Assembly: GCA_913775305.1 (NCBI GenBank)
Contig: CAJYIY010000006.1
Location: 27,136-91,135, forward strand
Source of the DNA: an uncultured Erwinia sp.
Lineage (GTDB): Bacteria > Pseudomonadota > Gammaproteobacteria > Enterobacterales > Enterobacteriaceae
DNA length: 64,000 nucleotides
Direction: 5' to 3'
The position numbers and the translations under genes are program-made. Positions 64,000-64,000 of this stretch are shown piece after piece. Position 1 is the first letter of the stretch. Every line of letters begins with the position of its first letter. Under the pieces are notes generated by a model, which saw only the letters and a list, made by a program, of their open reading frames with translations, did not search any database and was not told where the DNA came from.

Positions 64000-64000
64000 T

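Overview
The window looks like chromosomal DNA of a plant- or insect-associated Enterobacterales bacterium of the Erwinia/Pantoea group. Gene content points there: an EsaI/EsaR-type acyl-homoserine-lactone pair closely resembling the Pantoea stewartii proteins, together with enteric housekeeping genes (speC, mltC, yggX, tRNA-Phe, mdtJI, btsSR, bax, lldPRD, fepE). Codon use is fairly uniform and GC-rich. AT-rich islands occur upstream of the fimbrial operon, around 22.6-23.1 kb and near the ferritin gene. I see no IS element, prophage or CRISPR array.

Layout. 0-3.6 kb: the distal end of a malonate decarboxylase operon (mdcF-G-H) facing its LysR regulator mdcR, with a 37-bp tandem repeat between them. 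3.7-9.0 kb: a binding-protein ABC transporter of the iron(III)/aminoethylphosphonate type, then a periplasmic acid phosphatase; each is preceded by a good Pho-box match, so this looks like a phosphate-starvation module. 9.1-13.4 kb: a GNAT, an orphan Fur-box-preceded siderophore binding protein, ferritin and the O-antigen length regulator FepE. 13.5-15.6 kb: an MDR oxidoreductase divergent from an AraC regulator. 15.7-21.6 kb: a polyol/sugar module (zinc dehydrogenase, three-gene ABC importer, LacI regulator) with two near-identical operators and a CRP-like site. 22-24 kb: an unexplained spacer, a 38-residue membrane protein and an AraC regulator. 24.2-28 kb: lldPRD for L-lactate with two LldR-type palindromes. 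28.2-31.9 kb: a four-gene ferric-siderophore ABC importer. 32-33.8 kb: mdtJI spermidine efflux and a secreted ClpP-fold-like protein.

34-41.6 kb is a pyruvate module. The sensor pair btsS-btsR lies close to its known target btsT, which is followed by yjiX and yjiA; in E. coli these are distant loci. Upstream of btsT are four direct repeats at exactly 20-bp spacing that match the BtsR recognition core, where E. coli has two. 41.6-45.1 kb: a GNAT and a two-gene envelope operon of unknown role. 46-51 kb: a four-gene chaperone-usher fimbrial operon (pilin, chaperone, usher, adhesin). 51.6-54.1 kb: convergent esaR/esaI with a lux-box overlapping the likely esaR -10, plus an undescribed neighbour with a winged-helix-like C-terminus. 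54.1-58.1 kb: a D-threonate-type catabolic operon (kdgT-dtnK-pdxA2-deoR) with tandem palindromic operators. 58.1-64 kb: a decayed ORF next to tRNA-Phe, speC with a long leader hairpin, a TGGC microsatellite abutting a tetR stop codon, then mltC and yggX.

No wholly new multi-gene machine was found. The most interesting signals are regulatory: the four-repeat BtsR array, the paired Pho boxes, the operators of the two sugar-acid/polyol modules, and the unknown gene beside the quorum-sensing pair.
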